From assembly GCA_947502495.1 (NCBI GenBank), contig CANNAC010000007.1, positions 62,001 to 126,000 on the forward strand: a stretch of DNA of 64,000 nucleotides, read 5' to 3'. Positions 1-8,488 of this stretch are shown here, in pieces. The stretch's first letter is position 1. Each line of letters starts with the position of its first letter. The notes under the pieces were generated by a model. That model was not told the DNA's origin, ran no database searches, and was given only the letters and a program-made list of their open reading frames with translations. The position numbers were made by a program, and so were the translations under genes. The stretch is from an uncultured Flavobacteriaceae bacterium (GTDB lineage Bacteria; Bacteroidota; Bacteroidia; Flavobacteriales; Flavobacteriaceae).

Positions 1-592
1 ATTTTGGTTTTCCTAAAACTTGCATGATATTTTTAACAGACATTTTAGGAGGCATTGCCAACCCATTTCTAATATCTCTTGGTCTAAATCCTAAAGTAGG
101 TACATCACACAGTATAACTAATACAGGGCATTCTGCAGCTGCTGCTCTTTTTATAATATCGTCTCTTAAACGGTTTTCTGTAGGATGGTATAATTGAAAC
201 CATGCTTTTCCTTCCGTTAGTTCTGCAGCTCTTTCAATACTTGTTGTAGTAACGGTACTTAAAATAAAAGGAACATTATGTTTATGTGCCGCTTTTGCTA
301 AAATTTCTGGTGCATTTGGCCACATTAATCCTTGTAATCCAACTGGTGCTATTCCAAAAGGAGCGTCATATTCGATACCAAATAACTTAGTTTTTAAACT
401 TGCTCCATTAAAATCCCTTAAATATTGAGGAACTAATTGAACGTCTCTTAGTTCGGATGTGTTTCTATGCAGATTCACATCTTCATTGCATCCACCATCT
501 AGATATTCAAAAGCAAATTTTGGAATCATTTTCTCTGCCTTTGTTCTTAAATCATCTACGGATGGGTATTTTGAGTTAAATTCTATAGCCAT
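1..592 (-). CDS. FMN-dependent alpha-hydroxy-acid oxidase/dehydrogenase (C-terminus beyond window)
   Basis: The reverse strand encodes the first 197 residues of an FMN-dependent alpha-hydroxy-acid dehydrogenase (lactate oxidase/L-lactate dehydrogenase family), starting MAIEFNSKYPSVDDLRTKAE at 592. Family features visible are FEYLDGGCNED near residues 28-38 (the N-terminal FxYxxGG motif), FGIAPVGLQGLMWP in the first barrel strands, and STVTTTSIE followed by WFQLYHP, which surrounds the flavin site. The catalytic His/Arg of the C-terminal half lie outside the window. Such enzymes oxidise L-lactate or similar 2-hydroxyacids to 2-oxoacids. Seven bases separate it from a mutarotase gene on the same strand, and a fucose-permease remnant follows, so a role in handling lactate from deoxy-sugar breakdown is likely but inferred. 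Confidence 0.88.
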   Translation of the reverse strand, partial: MAIEFNSKYPSVDDLRTKAEKMIPKFAFEYLDGGCNEDVNLHRNTSELRDVQLVPQYLRDFNGASLKTKLFGIEYDAPFGIAPVGLQGLMWPNAPEILAKAAHKHNVPFILSTVTTTSIERAAELTEGKAWFQLYHPTENRLRDDIIKRAAAAECPVLVILCDVPTLGFRPRDIRNGLAMPPKMSVKNIMQVLGKPK

Positions 593-599
593 AGTTTTA

Positions 600-935
600 T
601 TAGTCTTGTAGTTGATAAATATTATCCATTAATAACCATTTTTCATTTTCATTTGCCCAAGGCAATTTTTGCTGATAGTTGCCCATTAAATTTTCCCACT
701 CTTGTACTTTCGGATTTTCTAAATCCATAGTAGTTTTCTTTTCAAAAGAAAAAGAGTCGTTCACTTCCATAATCATGAACAATCGGTTACCAGTTAAGTA
801 AATCTCTAAATGCTCTATGCCTGCAGATTGAATACTTTTTGTAATCTCAGGCCATATTTTTTCATGATACTTTTTGTATTCTGAAATGAGCTTAGCATCA
901 TTAATGAGATCTAAAGCAAAACAATGTCTTTTCAT
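600..935 (-). CDS. L-rhamnose/L-fucose mutarotase family protein (DUF718)
   Basis: This 111-residue protein has the length and pattern of the RhaM/DUF718 mutarotase family, small dimeric alpha/beta proteins that interconvert alpha and beta anomers of deoxy-sugars. Visible family marks are the N-terminal RHCFALDL strand, YHEKIWPEI around residues 23-31 (carrying a conserved His), HLEIYLTGNRLFMIMEV in the middle, and a WENLMGNYQQKLPWA stretch near residues 80-95. It lies between the alpha-hydroxy-acid oxidase (7 bp) and the truncated fucP (10 bp) on the same strand, so it belonged to a deoxy-sugar operon. Whether the sugar is L-fucose or L-rhamnose cannot be told from the sequence; the permease next door favours fucose. 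Confidence 0.85.
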   Translation of the reverse strand: MKRHCFALDLINDAKLISEYKKYHEKIWPEITKSIQSAGIEHLEIYLTGNRLFMIMEVNDSFSFEKKTTMDLENPKVQEWENLMGNYQQKLPWANENEKWLLMDNIYQLQD

Positions 936-945
936 TAATACCGAA

Positions 946-1716
946 TTAGTTATGAATTTTCAATGTTCTATAACCATATACAGCAATAAAACAGAAACAG
1001 ATAAACGGAAGAATAAAAGAAAAATTAACTCCAGAAAAAGGTCCGATTTTCTCCATATCAATCATGGACCCTTGTAAGATAGGCATTAATGCGCCACCTA
1101 CAATTGCCATTACTAAACCAGCAGCTCCAAGTGCTGTATCTTCTTTGTTTAATCCGTCTAATGCAATACCGTAAATGGTTGGAAACATTAAAGACATAAA
1201 TGCGGAAGTTGCAAGTAGTAAATAAACGCCCATAATTCCTTCTATTAATATAACTCCAGAAATGGTTGCCATTGCACAAAGTGCGAAAATCATTAATAAT
1301 TTTTTAGAGTTTATGTATTTCATTAAAAAGGTACTTATAAATCTGCTACATAAAAAGATAGTCATTGCAACAATGTTATAGTTTTGTGCTTCCGCTTTAG
1401 GAATACCCAGGTTACCTGCATACTGAATAATGAATGTCCAACACATGATCTGTGCAGCTACATAAAAAAGTTGTGCTAAAACACCTTCTTTGTATTTACT
1501 GTTTTTAAATAATCTTTTAAAAGAAGATATCGCACTAGTTGGGTTATCTAGGTTTTTTCTTTTAGGCATTTTTAAGAAACTGATAATAATAAACATCGCG
1601 ATTACTACAAAACCTAATATTACATAAGGGTTTCTAATGATGGCTAAATCGTGTGTTCTAACGGTTGCTTTTTCAATTTCAGATAGGGTACTAAAAATAA
1701 TTTCACCTGCTTCATT
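946..1716 (-). pseudogene. fucP: fucP remnant: L-fucose/proton symporter (MFS) lacking its N-terminal half
   Basis: The reverse frame ending at 946 matches the C-terminal roughly 256 residues of FucP-type major facilitator permeases, which are normally about 420-440 residues. Recognisable pieces are RNPYVILGFVV (start of TM7 region), AQLFYVAAQIMCWTFIIQYA, FMSLMFPTIYGIALDGL and GLVMAIVGGALMPILQGSMI. Homology runs upstream of the first ATG (1596) to codon 1714-1716 and is then ended by an in-frame TGA at 1717-1719. Beyond that lies A/T-homopolymer-rich DNA with no permease-like sequence. TM1-6 are therefore missing and the gene is most likely non-functional. A deletion or rearrangement is the simplest explanation; a mis-assembly at the homopolymers is possible. 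A short product from ATG 1596 is conceivable but would not be a working MFS transporter. Confidence 0.8.
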
Positions 1717-2126
1717 TCAAAAAATAAAGGGATAATTTTCAATAGAAAAATAGGGCATTAATTTAATACCTATTTTAGTCCAATAACAAGGTTTTTTTAA
1801 TTTTTTTTGTAAGTGTAATCCTTCATAAATTAGCATTTGAGCATGCAAAAAACGTTTTTTATCGTGATAAATGTCTTTTTTTTCACTTTTTTTAACTTTT
1901 TTTTTTAACAAAAAATAGTTCTAGTTTTTTTTTCCTCGAGATGCTCTAAAAGATAGTGATAGCTTTAATTTAGATGCTTTTTTGCAATGTACTTTCTTTA
2001 GTCTTTAGTTGCAAATTACAGATGAAAATCTGTTATTACATGAGGTTAAATTAAAATGTAGCGTTGTGCTTTTTGATTATTTGCCTAGATTTGTTGCATA
2101 ATTTTAATTATTAAAGACTTACAAAT
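1717..2126. other. gene-poor AT-rich junction between fucP remnant and next gene
   Basis: About 410 bases hold no convincing gene. The part at 1717-1920 is full of A and T runs (up to about 10) and includes a 64-codon reverse ORF that is rich in Lys and resembles no family I know. At 1935-2003 a forward frame without a start codon reads like the tail of a protein (RDALKDSDSFNLDAFLQCTF) before a stop; it may be another gene scrap, but this is weak. The stretch looks like a rearrangement scar. Confidence 0.5.
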
Positions 2127-2582
2127 ATGAAGCTTAAACTTGTTTTTTTTAGTGTTATTTTTTTATTAATTACAGGAGTAGGAACAGCTCAAAATAGAAG
2201 TGGAGCTCCGAAGAGTATTATTAATAAAGATGTTGCAATCTCTAAATATCATGATCTTAAAGAATTGGAGGATATGCAAAAAGGAAAATTATTGGAGTTG
2301 TATACCGAACGAATGGAGATAATTATCAAACTATTACCATCTATTGCTTTCGGTATTAAACCGGGTATAACAATGTCTAGTTTTGGTATTCCAGATTCCA
2401 AAGAAAATAGAAGTGCATTGGAGGATCATCATGAGGCTACTTCAAATTATTTTACAAATACTATTGCTTTTCAGAGCAGAATTTTGCCATACTCCGACAA
2501 AGCTAATTTAATAGCAGCTATTTTGTTTTATGAACAAGTTTTAAAGTCCCTGCATATTTACGGACAGGAAAATAAGTTCTAA
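2127..2582 (+). CDS. small exported protein of unknown function
   Basis: The 151-residue product starts with a clear Sec signal peptide (MKLKLVFFSVIFLLITGVGTAQ, likely cleaved after the alanine/glutamine near residue 21), so it should be periplasmic or outer-surface. The mature part is mainly helical, with charged helices around residues 35-75 (KYHDLKELEDMQKGKLLELY) and a second helical half ending EQVLKSLHIYGQENKF. No lipobox, sorting domain or catalytic motif was recognised. A strong intrinsic terminator lies 118 bases downstream, so it appears to be monocistronic. I do not recognise the family. Confidence 0.7.
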   Translation: MKLKLVFFSVIFLLITGVGTAQNRSGAPKSIINKDVAISKYHDLKELEDMQKGKLLELYTERMEIIIKLLPSIAFGIKPGITMSSFGIPDSKENRSALEDHHEATSNYFTNTIAFQSRILPYSDKANLIAAILFYEQVLKSLHIYGQENKF

Positions 2583-2700
2583 ATGGATTTCAAAAAATGA
2601 GGAATTACTTGAATATAATTACAGACGTAAGAAAAAGAGTTCAATGTGATTTTATTTTTTTAACCATTACTTTCTAGAATTAATTTATAGATATTCTGTG

Positions 2701-2760
2701 AAAGCCCGATTAACAGTCGTTTTATTACGTAAGTATCTGTTAATCGGGCTTTTTTATTTT
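2701..2760 (+). terminator. intrinsic terminator after the small exported protein
   Basis: A perfect 16-bp stem (2701-2716 pairing with 2737-2752, arm AAAGCCCGATTAACAG) closes a 20-nt loop and runs into a T-rich tract (TTTATTTTTT). It ends the unit that starts at 2127 and insulates the next gene at 2875. Confidence 0.9.
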
Positions 2761-2874
2761 TTAGATTTTTATTTTATATTTTGCATTTCGTCGATAATAT
2801 TTGCATTACATGGAATTTATTTCTAGATTTACTGTCTTAAATAACCTACTTTGAATTATTAAATATTTTTTGTT

Positions 2875-4173
2875 ATGAAACATCTATCCAAAATCGTATC
2901 TATATTTCTTTTAATTATTGGAAGTACCCATGCACAGCAGGAAAAAGGTATAATAGGCAATAGCAACTGGTTAAGTTCTTGGACCGAATTTAAACCAGAC
3001 GTAGTGGAATATAATGAGGCTACCGAAATTCTTACAGGAATTATTTCAACAGACACAAAATTACTAAAGAGAAACACTTACATGTTACTCGGTGACGTTT
3101 TTGTTACAGATGGAGCAGTACTAACTATAGAACCAGGTACTGTTATTATTGGTGATTTTAAAACCAAAGGATCTTTAACTATAACTAAAGGATCTACAAT
3201 AATTGCTAATGGTCTAGAAACAGACCCAATTATCTTCACATCCAATAGAAGTGTTAAAAAAGCTGGTGATTGGGGTGGAATAATTATCCTTGGAGATGCA
3301 CCAATTAATACCTACGGTAATGGTGTTTTAACGGGCTACAATTTTGCAACGGATGCTTCTATAGATATTAGCTACGGAGGAGAAAACCTAGAAAGCAATG
3401 CTGGGATTTTACGATATGTAAGAATAGAGTATGCTGGCAAAAGAACAAAAGATGGCAATAATTTTAACGCACTATTGTTAGCTGGTTTGGGTACCGAAAC
3501 AACTATTGATAATGTGATGGTAAGCTATTCAGCAGGTAATTCATTTGATATATATGGCGGAGAATTATACTTAGAAAAATTAGTTTCCTATAAATCGAAT
3601 CGTATCGACTATAACTTTAATTATGGAACACAGTGTAATTTATTTAACTCGTTAGCAGTTCGATCTTCTTATGTTTCTAGTTCTAAAGGATCCAGATGCA
3701 TGAATGTTGCTTCCTACGAAAAAGGACAAGATGTTAGTTCTGTTAAACAAGAAACTGCAGTAACCGCATTAAATTTAACATTGGTTAATGTTAGTGATGA
3801 TTTAGATTACGAAATTAAATTAGACTTAGTTAAGGAGTCTATTTTTATTGGGAATGATGCATCTCTTAGTATGAAAGAGAGCGTAGTGTCTGGGTTTAGT
3901 CCTGCCGTTATAATAGATAGTGACGTTCGTGTGAATAACGAAAGCTTAAAGAAAATAGTATTTCAAAAAATGTATTTCAATAATTGTAATGGAAATATCT
4001 TTAAGGAATACAATAGTAACAATGAAGATTTAGAAAATTGGTATGGTAACAGTAGCTTTTTTAATGTGTACTCTAAAGGTCTAGATTCGGAGACGTTTAT
4101 TGATATTAAAAATGATAATAGACTAGATTTTAGATTACGTATTAATAAAATTCTTGCATCTAATATTGATTAG
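2875..4173 (+). CDS. secreted right-handed beta-helix-like protein
   Basis: The 432-residue protein has a signal peptide (MKHLSKIVSIFLLIIGSTHAQ) and the pattern common in exported Bacteroidota beta-solenoid proteins: VFVTDGAVLTIEPGTVI, then SLTITKGSTIIANG, DPIIFTSNR, and GDWGGIIILGDAPIN (residues about 75-150), followed by RYVRIEYAGK and repeated short strands. This pattern forms the start of a parallel beta-helix domain. No type A or type B T9SS sorting domain is visible at the C-terminus, which ends RLRINKILASNID, so how it is exported beyond the periplasm is unclear. It sits 93 bp upstream of the spr-like gene group on the same strand and may be transcribed with it. Function unknown; surface or cell-wall location is inferred. 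Confidence 0.72.
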   Translation: MKHLSKIVSIFLLIIGSTHAQQEKGIIGNSNWLSSWTEFKPDVVEYNEATEILTGIISTDTKLLKRNTYMLLGDVFVTDGAVLTIEPGTVIIGDFKTKGSLTITKGSTIIANGLETDPIIFTSNRSVKKAGDWGGIIILGDAPINTYGNGVLTGYNFATDASIDISYGGENLESNAGILRYVRIEYAGKRTKDGNNFNALLLAGLGTETTIDNVMVSYSAGNSFDIYGGELYLEKLVSYKSNRIDYNFNYGTQCNLFNSLAVRSSYVSSSKGSRCMNVASYEKGQDVSSVKQETAVTALNLTLVNVSDDLDYEIKLDLVKESIFIGNDASLSMKESVVSGFSPAVIIDSDVRVNNESLKKIVFQKMYFNNCNGNIFKEYNSNNEDLENWYGNSSFFNVYSKGLDSETFIDIKNDNRLDFRLRINKILASNID

Positions 4174-4266
4174 ACTTCAACGATATAATATAGCTGTCTT
4201 AAATGCGGAAGCATGACGTTTAAATAAGCATATACTTTTTAGTATTTGTCTTGAATAAGTAAGTGA

Positions 4267-5727
4267 ATGATGAAAACTACCTTTGTATGTAAATTGTTTT
4301 TAGGGTTATGCATGAGTGTTTTTTTAGTTTCTCAAAAAATAAATGCACAAATTGTAATTGGTACTCCAAATTTAGGATTCGGTCCAGCATGTGCAAATGC
4401 GTCCTTCAATTCCTATAATGTCAATTTTGTGTTTTCACATAGCGTACCACTAGATGCATCCAATCAATTTACCATTTTATTGTCGGATGCCAACGGCGAT
4501 TTTACAAACGAAACCATTATTATTCCAAACAATGCTGGAGATATAACTACTTCACCAGCAACTTTAAATTTTTTATTACCAACCAATCTTGCTGGTGAAG
4601 GATATAAAATAAAAATAAGAAGTACGGCTCCTGTTGGAACGAGCTCGAGATCTGTAGCATTTGCCGCATATTATAAAGTCCAAGACGAACCATTTACCAT
4701 TAATAATTTAATAGATACTGCGGTTTTTTGTGCCGGCGGAAGCTATTTATTAACCATTGATAATCCTGGAACAGGAACCAATGATTCTCCATTAAACTAT
4801 CCTTCTTTATCCTTTAAATGGTACAAGGAAACAAGTCTTACAACATCTGTTTTTGTTGCAGACGGACCTACTTTAGCTGTAGATGTTCCCGGAACTTATT
4901 TTGTAGAAACAGATTATGGTTCTTGTACTTCAAGTTCGTATTCAAATAGAGTACAGGTTTCTGAAGCTACTTCAAGTATAGAAGCTGTAATAATCTCTAG
5001 TTTAGGGAATCCATATTGCCCAAGTGCTATACCAACTATTTTAAGTACAACAAACGGTGAAACATACCAATGGTACCAAGACGGAGTTCTTATTTCGGGA
5101 GCTACCAACCAAATGTATGCAACCACAGAATCTGGATTATTTGAAGTCCGTGTAGATTTAGGTGGATGTGTTGCAATGGGGAGTATCGATTTAATAAGCG
5201 AACAGTTTTCTAGTAGTATCAATGTTTTAGACGAAAACAATATAGAATCTGACGAAACTTTAGAAGTCATTGTCACTTCATCTGCAACAAACCCAGAATA
5301 CCAATGGTTTTTTAATGATGTACTTATTACGGATGCTTTATCAGATACTTATACAGCTAGCCAAGAAGGAAATTATAAAGTAATTATTACGGAAACTACA
5401 GGTTGCCAAGCTTCAAAAGAATACGTTTTTACTGTAATTCAAGCAGAAGACCCATTTCCAGATGTTGCCGAAATTCCAAATTTAATTAGTCCTAATGGAG
5501 ATGGAATAAATGATACCTGGATAATTCCAAACGCATATGTAAGTGGTACAAATACCGAAATAGTTATTATGGATTCCTACGGGAAAATAGTTTTTAAAAC
5601 CGAGGACTATCAAAATAATTGGCCGGAAAGTGAATTGCTTTTTAATGCCGTAAATCCGGTGTATTATTATGTGATCCTAACGGAAGATAAAAACACCAAA
5701 AACGGATCTATAACAATCGTTAAATAG
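4267..5727 (+). CDS. T9SS type B sorting-domain protein with Ig-like modules (sprC-like position)
   Basis: The 486-residue protein has a signal peptide ending near INAQ, several Ig/PKD-like beta modules marked by YQWYQDGVLISGATNQMY (about residues 265-285) and YQWFFNDVLITDALSDTY, and a C-terminal gliding-motility-type sorting domain (IPNLISPNGDGINDTW through YYYVILTEDKNTKNGSITIV, residues about 400-486; CHU_C/TIGR04131). Such proteins cross the outer membrane through T9SS and usually need a PorP/SprF partner. The next gene, one base after its stop codon, is a PorP/SprF protein, so the two are probably co-translated partners. In F. johnsoniae sprC and sprD precede sprB in one operon; by position this gene corresponds to sprC, but orthology was not tested. 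Confidence 0.87.
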   Translation: MMKTTFVCKLFLGLCMSVFLVSQKINAQIVIGTPNLGFGPACANASFNSYNVNFVFSHSVPLDASNQFTILLSDANGDFTNETIIIPNNAGDITTSPATLNFLLPTNLAGEGYKIKIRSTAPVGTSSRSVAFAAYYKVQDEPFTINNLIDTAVFCAGGSYLLTIDNPGTGTNDSPLNYPSLSFKWYKETSLTTSVFVADGPTLAVDVPGTYFVETDYGSCTSSSYSNRVQVSEATSSIEAVIISSLGNPYCPSAIPTILSTTNGETYQWYQDGVLISGATNQMYATTESGLFEVRVDLGGCVAMGSIDLISEQFSSSINVLDENNIESDETLEVIVTSSATNPEYQWFFNDVLITDALSDTYTASQEGNYKVIITETTGCQASKEYVFTVIQAEDPFPDVAEIPNLISPNGDGINDTWIIPNAYVSGTNTEIVIMDSYGKIVFKTEDYQNNWPESELLFNAVNPVYYYVILTEDKNTKNGSITIVK

Positions 5728-5728
5728 T

Positions 5729-8419
5729 ATGAAAAAAACATTACTCGTAATAGCTTTATTTTTTGGTATCACTCAGTGTTTCTTTGGACAAGAAGAAGAC
5801 GGAGTGATTTCGCTAGCTATACCTGTGAGAAATTCATTGAAATTTAATAGATTTAATATTAACCCAACCTTTAGTTTTGTAAGAGAACAAAACAAATATA
5901 TAAGTGTAAATAATAAAAGGGAATGGGTGCAATTTGAAGACGCTCCACAAACCTATTTATTAAGTTATTCTGGTCGGTTTAGAGAGAATATAGGAGTCGG
6001 TATTGGATTCTTTCAACAAAATTATGGTGTTTTAACTTCCTATGGAGGAATTTTAAATCTAGCCTACAATGCCATGCTGCAACCAGATAGTAATTTAACT
6101 TTCGGATTGAATATTGGCTTTTATCAAAGTGGTATCAATGAAGGTAAAGTGGTTACAAATGTGGCAGATCCTTCTTTAGAAAATATACCATCCAATTCTA
6201 TTTTAAGTGTTAGTCCAGGAATTAATTACGGAACGGTATTTTTTGACTTCGGAGTTTCTGTAAATAATCTAGTACAGTATAATTTTAAAACATCACAACT
6301 TCTTAAAGAAGATCCGCAACAAGTTATTCAGGCGCATATTATGTATACCGGATATATGAGTAGTTATGGTTTTCTAGATGAAAGTAAATTTTCTGGTATT
6401 ATAAAATCAGAATTTAAAAAAGACAAAACAGTGCTTTCCGGATTAGCAATGCTTACGGTGCCTAAAGGAATTTGGGGACAAGTTGGTTATAACACGCAAT
6501 ATGGTATTTCAGGTGGTATCGGACTTAATATTACTTCGCAAATAGCTATTGAGTATAACTATGAGAAGGCTATTGGCGATCTTTCCGCTTTTGGTTCTTC
6601 CCATGATATTACGTTGGCATATAAATTTAAAAACACAAATAATTTTTATTATAGTGGAGATGATGAAGAAGAAACGATGCTTTTCAAAAAGAAGAAAAGA
6701 CGAGTGGTTTCTTCAAAACCAAAAGTGGATTTAGAAGCTAGAGCTATAATTGCGAAAGAAAAAGCAGATGCTAGAGCAGCAAAAATACAAGCAAAGGCAG
6801 ATAAAGATGCGCTTTTAGCGGCAGAAGCAGCAGAAAAAGCGCAAGCGGAAGAAGATGCTAGGTTAGCAGCGGAAGCGATAACACTAGAAGAAACGGATGA
6901 AGAAGCAAGATTAGCAGCAGAAGCAGCAGCACAAGCACAAGCCGATGAAGAAGCAAGATTAGCAGCAGAAGCAGCAGCACAAGCACAAGCAGATGAAGAA
7001 GCAAGATTAGCGGCAGAAGCAGCAGCACAAGCACAAGCCGATGAAGATGCAAGATTAGCAGCAAAAGCAGCAGCACAAGCACAAGCCGATGAAGATGCAA
7101 GATTAGCGGCAGAAGCAGCAACAAAAGCACAAGCTGATGAAGAAGCAAGATTAGCGGCAGAAGCAGCAGCGCAAGCACAAGCAGATGAAGAAGCAAGATT
7201 AGCGGCAGAAGCAGCAGCACAAGCACAAGCCGATGAAGATGCAAGATTAGCGGCAGAAGCAGCAGCACAAACGCAAGTAGATGAAGAAGCAAGATTAGCA
7301 GCAGAAGCAGCAGCACAAACGCAAGTAGATGAAGAAGCAAGATTAGCAGCAGAAGGAGCAGCACAAACGCAAGCAGATGAAGAAGCAAGATTAGCAGCAG
7401 AAGGAGCAGCACAAACGCAAGCAGATGAAGAAGCAAGATTAGCAGCAGAAGCAGCAGCGCAAGCACAAGCCGATGAAGATGCAAGATTAGCGGCAGAAGC
7501 AGATAAAGCTTTAGAGAAAGAAGCTTCTTTATCCGAAATCACACAGAAAGATGTGATCGCAAAAGAGATGTTTGCAATTACAGAATCTGCAAAAATATCT
7601 AAAGAAAAGCAAGATTTACTGTTAGCGAAATTAAATGAAGTCGTTGCTACTAAAGATAAAGACCTTAAAGACTTAAAAGAAGAAAATGATTTAAGCGAAA
7701 AAGGTATTTATTCAGAACCTAAACCATTTAAAAGTATTGCTGCAGAAAACAGAATGCTAGAATCCTTAAAAACGGAAGTAGATCAAGTTATCCAGGAGCG
7801 TAGTGAAGAAATAGTAGCATTAGAAAACCTATATAATAATAGACTTAAAGATGTTTCCAGTAAAAAGGACGAAACGAATCAGTATTATTTAAATGCAATT
7901 CAAACTTTAAAAGAAGAACAATTACAATCTAAAAGAGCGAAAGAAAAATTAGTATCTACTTTAGAAAGTATCAAGATCGCTACAGATTTTGAACGTAAAC
8001 GAAGAATTAAACGTGCTGTTTATGATAATGAGAAAGATCGATATCTAAAGGATAAAGCAACTTTAGAAAGCATTATAGAAAATACGCCATTAAGCACAGA
8101 ACCTGTTACAGCAGAAGATTTTGATTTTGGAGAGACGCAAAGTGCAACGGTACAAATATTAAAGGATGTACAAAATGTAGATGAAGGATATTATATTATA
8201 ATAGCGGTACATAATGACAAGGTAAAAAGAGATGCCTTTCTAGAAAAAGTAGTCTCTACAGGACAATCTAATATTAATTTCTTTTTTGATGTAAACACCA
8301 ATAAATACTTTATTTACTATGAAAAATTTGATTATGTAGAGGCAGCTATGCGAGCTTTAGAAGCTAAAGGTAGTAAACCTTATAACGGCAAAATGTCTGT
8401 TATTAAAATAGAAAATTGA
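5729..8419 (+). CDS. PorP/SprF-family outer-membrane protein fused to Ala/Glu repeat stalk and SPOR-like end (sprD-like position)
   Basis: Of 896 residues, 1-20 are a signal peptide and about 21-315 a PorP/SprF beta-barrel (TYLLSYSGRFRENIGVGIGF, VSPGINYGTVFFDFGVSVNN, GQVGYNTQYGISGGIGLN, then DITLAYKF). A basic link (KKKKRR near 330) leads to fifteen 16-residue units, typically DEEARLAAEAAAQAQA, at residues 358-597. A charged coiled coil (about 600-790) follows. The end (residues 810-896; GYYIIIAVHNDKVKRDAFLE, FFFDVNTNKYFIYYEKFD) has the alternating strand-helix look of a SPOR or similar peptidoglycan-associated domain. The stalk resembles the TolA central helix and could span the periplasm. 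Its neighbour 4267-5727 is the likely secreted partner. By position it matches sprD; a role in gliding or SprB secretion is inferred. Confidence 0.85.
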   Translation: MKKTLLVIALFFGITQCFFGQEEDGVISLAIPVRNSLKFNRFNINPTFSFVREQNKYISVNNKREWVQFEDAPQTYLLSYSGRFRENIGVGIGFFQQNYGVLTSYGGILNLAYNAMLQPDSNLTFGLNIGFYQSGINEGKVVTNVADPSLENIPSNSILSVSPGINYGTVFFDFGVSVNNLVQYNFKTSQLLKEDPQQVIQAHIMYTGYMSSYGFLDESKFSGIIKSEFKKDKTVLSGLAMLTVPKGIWGQVGYNTQYGISGGIGLNITSQIAIEYNYEKAIGDLSAFGSSHDITLAYKFKNTNNFYYSGDDEEETMLFKKKKRRVVSSKPKVDLEARAIIAKEKADARAAKIQAKADKDALLAAEAAEKAQAEEDARLAAEAITLEETDEEARLAAEAAAQAQADEEARLAAEAAAQAQADEEARLAAEAAAQAQADEDARLAAKAAAQAQADEDARLAAEAATKAQADEEARLAAEAAAQAQADEEARLAAEAAAQAQADEDARLAAEAAAQTQVDEEARLAAEAAAQTQVDEEARLAAEGAAQTQADEEARLAAEGAAQTQADEEARLAAEAAAQAQADEDARLAAEADKALEKEASLSEITQKDVIAKEMFAITESAKISKEKQDLLLAKLNEVVATKDKDLKDLKEENDLSEKGIYSEPKPFKSIAAENRMLESLKTEVDQVIQERSEEIVALENLYNNRLKDVSSKKDETNQYYLNAIQTLKEEQLQSKRAKEKLVSTLESIKIATDFERKRRIKRAVYDNEKDRYLKDKATLESIIENTPLSTEPVTAEDFDFGETQSATVQILKDVQNVDEGYYIIIAVHNDKVKRDAFLEKVVSTGQSNINFFFDVNTNKYFIYYEKFDYVEAAMRALEAKGSKPYNGKMSVIKIEN
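6800..7519 (+). repeat. 48-bp in-frame tandem repeat (15 units)
   Basis: Fifteen consecutive 48-base units encode 16-residue Ala/Glu/Gln-rich repeats. The first two units (6800, 6848) and the last (7472) are diverged; the twelve between start every 48 bases from 6896 and differ mainly at a few codons (GAA/GAT at position 3, Ala/Thr/Val at positions 14-16, Ala/Gly at position 10). Near-identical neighbours such as the units at 7328 and 7376 indicate recent unit duplication, so copy number may vary among strains. Confidence 0.95.
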
Positions 8420-8440
8420 TGAAAATTTGAATTAAAAATA

Positions 8441-8474
8441 ACATTTAACCCAACCTCCCAAATGGGTTAAATGT
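8441..8474 (+). promoter_or_regulatory. 12-bp inverted repeat in the leader of the giant adhesin gene
   Basis: The arms 8441-8452 (ACATTTAACCCA) and 8463-8474 (TGGGTTAAATGT) are perfectly complementary with a 10-nt loop. The hairpin ends 14 bases before the chosen start codon at 8489 and has no T tract after it. It could be an operator, a weak pause/attenuator that tunes transcription from the sprD-like gene into the 13.8-kb gene, or an mRNA end protector. An ATG at 8471 lies inside the right arm, which argues against that codon as the start. Confidence 0.65.
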
Positions 8475-8488
8475 ATGAAACATATAGC

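Noticed and set aside
1717-1911. 64-codon reverse ORF upstream of the fucP remnant as the missing permease N-terminus
   Set aside because: It is Lys-rich, shows no hydrophobic helices, and is separated from the remnant by a stop; it is probably chance coding in A-rich DNA.
6800-7519. CRISPR-like periodic array
   Set aside because: The 48-base units are contiguous with no unique spacers and encode an in-frame protein repeat.
6649-7542. Long antisense frames (297 and 208 codons) opposite the Ala/Glu repeat
   Set aside because: They follow from the 48-bp periodic codon pattern (Ala/Ser- and Leu-rich translations), have no start context and no homology; they are shadows of the plus-strand gene.
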